NCBI RefSeq assembly: GCF_001428435.1
Contig: NZ_LMSO01000001.1
Coordinates: 186,001-250,000 of the forward strand
Source of the DNA: Arthrobacter sp. Soil782
Lineage (GTDB): Bacteria; Actinomycetota; Actinomycetes; Actinomycetales; Micrococcaceae
Direction of reading: 5' to 3'
Length of the DNA stretch: 64,000 nt
Shown: one piece after another, positions 60,306-64,000 of the stretch
How the letters are laid out: each line of letters starts with the position of its first letter
Position numbering within the stretch: position 1 is the first letter of the stretch
Translations under genes and position numbers: made by a program
Notes under the pieces: generated by a model
The model's database searches: none
What the model was told of the DNA's origin: nothing
What the model saw: the letters and a program-made list of their open reading frames with translations, nothing else

Positions 60306-61440
60306 GGTTGTCAATGTCAGCACGGCGCTGACCCTCAGCGGGGTGAGCAGGCGGTACGGCGCCATCGCGGCCGCGACCTCCCTCGATCTGACAGTGGCTC
60401 CCGGAGAGATGCTCACCGTCATTGGGCCCTCCGGCTGCGGCAAGTCGACGATGCTGCGCATGATAGCCGGCCTGGAACGGCCGGACTCCGGAACGATCAC
60501 GATCGCCGGTGATGTTGTGGCGGACCGGCGGAACTTTCAGGAACCGGAACGCCGCCGTGTGGGGCTGGTGTTCCAGGACCATGCGCTGTTTCCCAACCTC
60601 ACCGTCGCCAAAAACGTTGCCTTCGGACTGAACCGGCTCTCCCTCCCCGAACGGCGGAAGCGCGTTGCCGAGGTACTGGAGCTGGTACGCCTCGATCATC
60701 TTGCCGCCCGCTATCCGCATGAGTTGTCAGGCGGAGAGCAGCAGCGGGTGGCGGTAGCGCGTGCACTGGCGCCCCGCCCCGCCGTCGTACTGCTGGATGA
60801 GCCCTTCTCCAGCCTGGATGAGACGCTCCGGGGGCGGGTACGAGCAGATATCGTAGCCGTGCTGAAGGAGACAGGAACCACCAGTCTGCTGGTGACCCAC
60901 GATCAGACGGAAGCGCTTTCCGTGGGAGACCGGGTTGTGGTGATGCACGACGGCGTGATCGAACAGGCAGACACACCGGAAAAGGTGTTCGAGCAGCCTG
61001 CCACCCGGTTCGTGGCCTCCTTCATGGGTGATGCCGATTTCCTTCCAGCCAACGTCCACAACGCGCTGTTGACCTGCGAGATCGGTGTTGTCTCGACCGT
61101 GCCCGGGTGGGCCAACTGCGACGTCGACGTCGACGTCGTTCTGCGTCCGCATGAAGTGGCGCTCGCTCCGGATCCGGGCGCATCCGCACGGGTTGTGTCG
61201 CTGGAGTACCGCGGGGCATTCGTTTTGCACTATGTCCGTCTGGCATCCGGCCGCACGCTGCGGTCCTGGCAACCGCACCATGTGCGGTACGCGCCGGGCA
61301 CTGCCGTCACTGTGACGGTTGCGTCCGGGACCTCACCGACCCTGCTGGTTGATGACCGCGCCGTCACCGAGCCGCCGATCGGTATCGCCGGCCATGCACT
61401 GCAAGCGCCGGAACCGTTCCCGATTCCCACATCGAGGTGA
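60295..61440 (+). CDS. Ferric iron ABC transporter ATP-binding protein (FbpC-like)
   Basis: 381 residues. Walker A GPSGCGKSTMLRM, signature LSGGEQQRVAVARALAPRP, Walker B VVLLDEPFSSLDE and switch His in LVTHDQTEALSV are present. A TOBE regulatory domain fills the last 120 residues (DVVLRPHEVALAP). It powers the FbpB-type permease. Stop and next start are 4 bases apart. Confidence 0.93.
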   Translation: MRGEVVNVSTALTLSGVSRRYGAIAAATSLDLTVAPGEMLTVIGPSGCGKSTMLRMIAGLERPDSGTITIAGDVVADRRNFQEPERRRVGLVFQDHALFPNLTVAKNVAFGLNRLSLPERRKRVAEVLELVRLDHLAARYPHELSGGEQQRVAVARALAPRPAVVLLDEPFSSLDETLRGRVRADIVAVLKETGTTSLLVTHDQTEALSVGDRVVVMHDGVIEQADTPEKVFEQPATRFVASFMGDADFLPANVHNALLTCEIGVVSTVPGWANCDVDVDVVLRPHEVALAPDPGASARVVSLEYRGAFVLHYVRLASGRTLRSWQPHHVRYAPGTAVTVTVASGTSPTLLVDDRAVTEPPIGIAGHALQAPEPFPIPTSR

Positions 61441-61444
61441 ACCT

Positions 61445-64000
61445 GTGTCTCTGACAACGCCGATTCTGCCCCTGAAACCCGCTACCCGGTTCGTCGGGTT
61501 CGCAGCGGACCTCGCCCTTTTCGCTGACCGCGCTGCGATCGTGACGGACGGTGAAACCCTCAGCTACCGTGATCTGGCGGAACGGGTGGAGGCTCTTGCG
61601 GACCGTCTCGGTCCGGACCGGCGGTTGGTGCTGCTGGCGGCAACCAACACCCTCGACTCCGTCGTCGCCTACCTGGCTGCGCTGTCCGCGGGGCACCCTG
61701 TGATCCTGGTACCGGGAGACAAGCCCTCCGCCGTCGACTCACTACGGAGTACTTTCGACCCGGATGTTGTCATTGACTCGGGCGGCGGGAACGGAACGCC
61801 GCGCATCCGTGAAATCCGCGCCATCACCAGTCACGAACTGCATCCCGATCTCGCACTCCTGCTGAGCACCTCAGGATCAACGGGTTCGCCGAAGCTCGTC
61901 AGGCTCTCACACCGGAACCTCGAGGCGAACGCCGCGGCCATCGCCGAGTATCTGAGGATAGGGCCGGCGGATCGGGCTGTCACCACCCTCCCGTTGTCCT
62001 ACTGCTACGGGCTATCGGTACTCAACAGCCACCTGCTCGCCGGAGCGTCGCTGGTGCTCACCGACCTCTCCGTTGTGGACCCTTGTTTCTGGGATTTGTT
62101 CCGCCGAACGGACGCAAGCGCCTTCGCCGCCGTTCCGTACACTTTCGAGCTGCTCGAGCGCGTCGGTTTCGCAGACATGGACCTGCCGACACTGCGGTAC
62201 GTGACCCAGGCCGGCGGTCGCCTGTCTCCGGATCTGGTGCGTCGGTACGCGGAACTGGGGAATGACCGGGGTTGGGAGCTGTTCGTGATGTACGGCCAAA
62301 CCGAAGCGACGGCGCGGATGGCATACCTGCCTCCAGCCCTCGCCGCGGAGAATCCATCCCGGATCGGGGTGCCCGTGCCCGGCGGCAGTTTCCGGATCGA
62401 TCCGGTCGAGGGGCTCAAGGACGGTGAACTGGTGTACACCGGCCCCAACGTCATGCTGGGTTACGCGGAGGTGTCCGCTGACCTCGCTGCTGGCCGCACC
62501 GTAGACGAGCTACGCACCGGAGACTTGGCGCGGAGGCACCCGGATGGACTGTACGAGGTGGTTGGACGACGCAGCCGCTTCATCAAGGTCGCGGGGCTGC
62601 GGATTGACCTCGGCCGGGTGGAGCAGATCCTCGCCGACCTCGGCGTACGCGCCGCCTGTGTCGGGACCGATGAACGCCTGGTTGTCGCGTTAGAGGGCGA
62701 TCACGAACCGGGGCTGCTCGGCAAGGTACTGGCGCCTGACCTCGGTATACCGCGAGGGGCGCTCGCGATGTGCGCCGTGGAGCAGATTCCCCGGCTCAGC
62801 AGCGGAAAGCCGGACTATCAGTCGATTCTCGCGCTCGCCGACCCCGCACCGGAGGCCCGTGCACCGTCGGTCACCCGCAAGGAGGGGCCGCATGACGTGC
62901 GCGTGATTCTGGCCGAGCAGCTGGAGGTACCCGCAGTCGATGATGACAGCACCTTCGTATCACTGGGCGGCGATTCACTGTCCTATGTAGCGACGTCCGT
63001 ACGTCTGGAGCGGGCCCTCGGCACCCTGCCCGCGGACTGGCACGTGCGGTCCGTCGCAGAGCTTGTTGAGGTTGCACAGCGCGCGGCGGTCAAAGCTCCG
63101 GTGCGTCGGCGCAGATTCTTCGCGGCCGTCGAGACGAGCATCGTGCTGCGGGCCGTCGCCATCATCTTCATCATCAGCACGCACATAGGGCTGTTCCACT
63201 GGGAAGGGACGGCGCACGTGCTGATGGCCGCAGCCGGGTACAACTTCGCGCGTTTCCAGCTCCAGGGCGAACGCTGGCATCGGTTGCGACGCCAGTTGAC
63301 CAGCATCGCCCGCATAGTGCTGCCGAGCGTGGCGCTGATTTTTCTGGGCTACATCATTACCGATCACTACAGCGTCGCCAATATCTTCCTGCTGAACGCG
63401 CTCGTCGGCCCGCAGGAAGTTACACCTGAATGGCATTTCTGGTTCGTCGAGGTGCTGACCTACCTCCTTGTCTGTGTGGTTGCACTGCTTGCCCTTCCTC
63501 CCGTTGCACGGCTGGAACGGCGTTTTCCCTTCGGGTTCCCGCTGGGATTGGCCGCCGCGGGTCTGCTGACGCGATTCAACATCGTTGACCTCGAGGTGCC
63601 GAACACTGCCCCCGCGCTCTGGCTGTTCGCCCTTGGGTGGGCGGTGGCGAGAGCACGGCGTACCGCACACCGCTTCCTGATCACCGCTGTTGCATTGCTG
63701 TGCATCCCCGGCTTCTTCTATGGGGACCTGGCCCGCGAAATGACCCTCCTGACAGGGATGTTGCTGCTCGTGTGGGTTCCCAGACTCCCGGTCCCCACGG
63801 TCCTTCAGCAACTGACTGTGGTGCTCGCAAGCGCATCGCTGTACATCTACCTCGTACACTGGCTCGTGTTCCCGCACCTTGACAGCCTCCATCCCTCGGT
63901 AGGCGTTGCAGCCTCCCTGGTAGCGGGAGTGCTCTACTGGGCGCTGGTCATGCGGGTGCCCGGACTGTTCCGCCGATGGACGCCGGCGCTAACCGGTCGG
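61445..64000 (+). CDS. Adenylation + carrier-protein + membrane acyltransferase-3 fusion, open at the 3' end
   Basis: At least 852 residues; no stop before the window ends. The GTG at 61445 follows AGGTGA four bases after fbpC. Residues 1-460 are an AMP-forming adenylation domain: LLSTSGSTGSPKLVRL (about 139-153), MYGQTEAT (283), GELVYTGPN, RTGDLARRHPDGLYEVVG, and the catalytic Lys455 in LSSGKPDYQ. Residues 475-545 are a carrier domain with phosphopantetheine Ser511 in FVSLGGDSLSY. From about 565 come some eight to ten helices of the acyltransferase-3 type: RAVAIIFIISTHIGLF, WHFWFVEVLTYLL, and YIYLVHWLVF (His805). It should activate an amino or acyl acid, load it on the carrier and move it to an extracytoplasmic acceptor, much as DltA/DltC/DltB do. 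Substrate and acceptor are unknown. Confidence 0.85.
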   Translation, partial: MSLTTPILPLKPATRFVGFAADLALFADRAAIVTDGETLSYRDLAERVEALADRLGPDRRLVLLAATNTLDSVVAYLAALSAGHPVILVPGDKPSAVDSLRSTFDPDVVIDSGGGNGTPRIREIRAITSHELHPDLALLLSTSGSTGSPKLVRLSHRNLEANAAAIAEYLRIGPADRAVTTLPLSYCYGLSVLNSHLLAGASLVLTDLSVVDPCFWDLFRRTDASAFAAVPYTFELLERVGFADMDLPTLRYVTQAGGRLSPDLVRRYAELGNDRGWELFVMYGQTEATARMAYLPPALAAENPSRIGVPVPGGSFRIDPVEGLKDGELVYTGPNVMLGYAEVSADLAAGRTVDELRTGDLARRHPDGLYEVVGRRSRFIKVAGLRIDLGRVEQILADLGVRAACVGTDERLVVALEGDHEPGLLGKVLAPDLGIPRGALAMCAVEQIPRLSSGKPDYQSILALADPAPEARAPSVTRKEGPHDVRVILAEQLEVPAVDDDSTFVSLGGDSLSYVATSVRLERALGTLPADWHVRSVAELVEVAQRAAVKAPVRRRRFFAAVETSIVLRAVAIIFIISTHIGLFHWEGTAHVLMAAAGYNFARFQLQGERWHRLRRQLTSIARIVLPSVALIFLGYIITDHYSVANIFLLNALVGPQEVTPEWHFWFVEVLTYLLVCVVALLALPPVARLERRFPFGFPLGLAAAGLLTRFNIVDLEVPNTAPALWLFALGWAVARARRTAHRFLITAVALLCIPGFFYGDLAREMTLLTGMLLLVWVPRLPVPTVLQQLTVVLASASLYIYLVHWLVFPHLDSLHPSVGVAASLVAGVLYWALVMRVPGLFRRWTPALTGR

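Overview
The window is high-GC, almost wholly coding DNA from an actinobacterium. The gene types (DtxR/IdeR-type iron box, FprA-type ferredoxin reductases, actinobacterial GT2/partner-switching cluster, DasR-like amino-sugar control, many start codons with a -10 element directly in front) fit a Micrococcaceae member such as Arthrobacter or a close relative. That assignment is an inference from gene content, not from a marker gene. I see no rRNA, CRISPR array, intact insertion sequence, prophage or origin. Three tRNA genes are present (Tyr, Thr, Met).

Layout. 1-6739: a tightly overlapping assimilatory sulfate operon (cysH end, cysD, cysN, a sulfonate/nitrate-type ABC importer, a CysG-like siroheme enzyme), followed by an FprA-type ferredoxin-NADP reductase (6790-8238). 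8275-12085 (minus): a translationally coupled module of response-regulator phosphatase, processive GT2 glycosyltransferase, STAS antagonist and RsbW-like kinase, with a sensor histidine kinase divergent at 12222. 14014-17965 (minus): BCCT transporter, glycolipid-binding-family protein and a PucR regulator. 18114-22817: GABA/putrescine catabolism (PatD-type dehydrogenase, GabT, APC permease with its own promoter, operator and structured leader). 22818-29896: RarD transporter, a second FprA paralogue, a flavin monooxygenase, and a TetR-MMPL efflux pair with a tandem operator. 29986-31293: an unusual P-loop ATPase with an eroded Walker B. 31583-37337: TetR, fur-katA, two alpha/beta hydrolases, a metallo-beta-lactamase remnant, an MFS pump. 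37374-40338: nagA-nagB and a divergent GntR/UTRA regulator with a perfect palindromic operator.

40388-53908: housekeeping and stress genes (pterin dehydratase-VOC fusion, HtpX, YajQ, tRNA-Tyr, thioredoxin, NmrA-like reductase, AlkA-like glycosylase, cystathionine beta-synthase and gamma-synthase, amidohydrolase, SDR, MOSC protein, DEAD-box helicase with a long leader). 54083-57442: tRNA-Thr, tRNA-Met, an atypical ParA/MinD-like ATPase, PfpI/DJ-1 protein, DUF2797 protein. 57522-64000: an iron-box-preceded FbpABC ferric importer whose last gene is followed 4 bases later by a very large open frame that runs off the window. That frame encodes an adenylation domain, a carrier-protein domain and a multi-pass acyltransferase-3 domain in one chain. 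It is the best candidate here for an undescribed system: a Dlt-like activate-carry-transfer machine fused into one membrane protein and probably under iron control.

Themes. Sulfur genes appear twice: sulfate reduction at the left end, transsulfuration at 45.9-48.5 kb. About nine genes have a TANNNT-like hexamer ending exactly seven bases before the start codon with no ribosome-binding site, which predicts leaderless mRNAs. Convergent gene pairs are usually separated by strong bidirectional hairpins.
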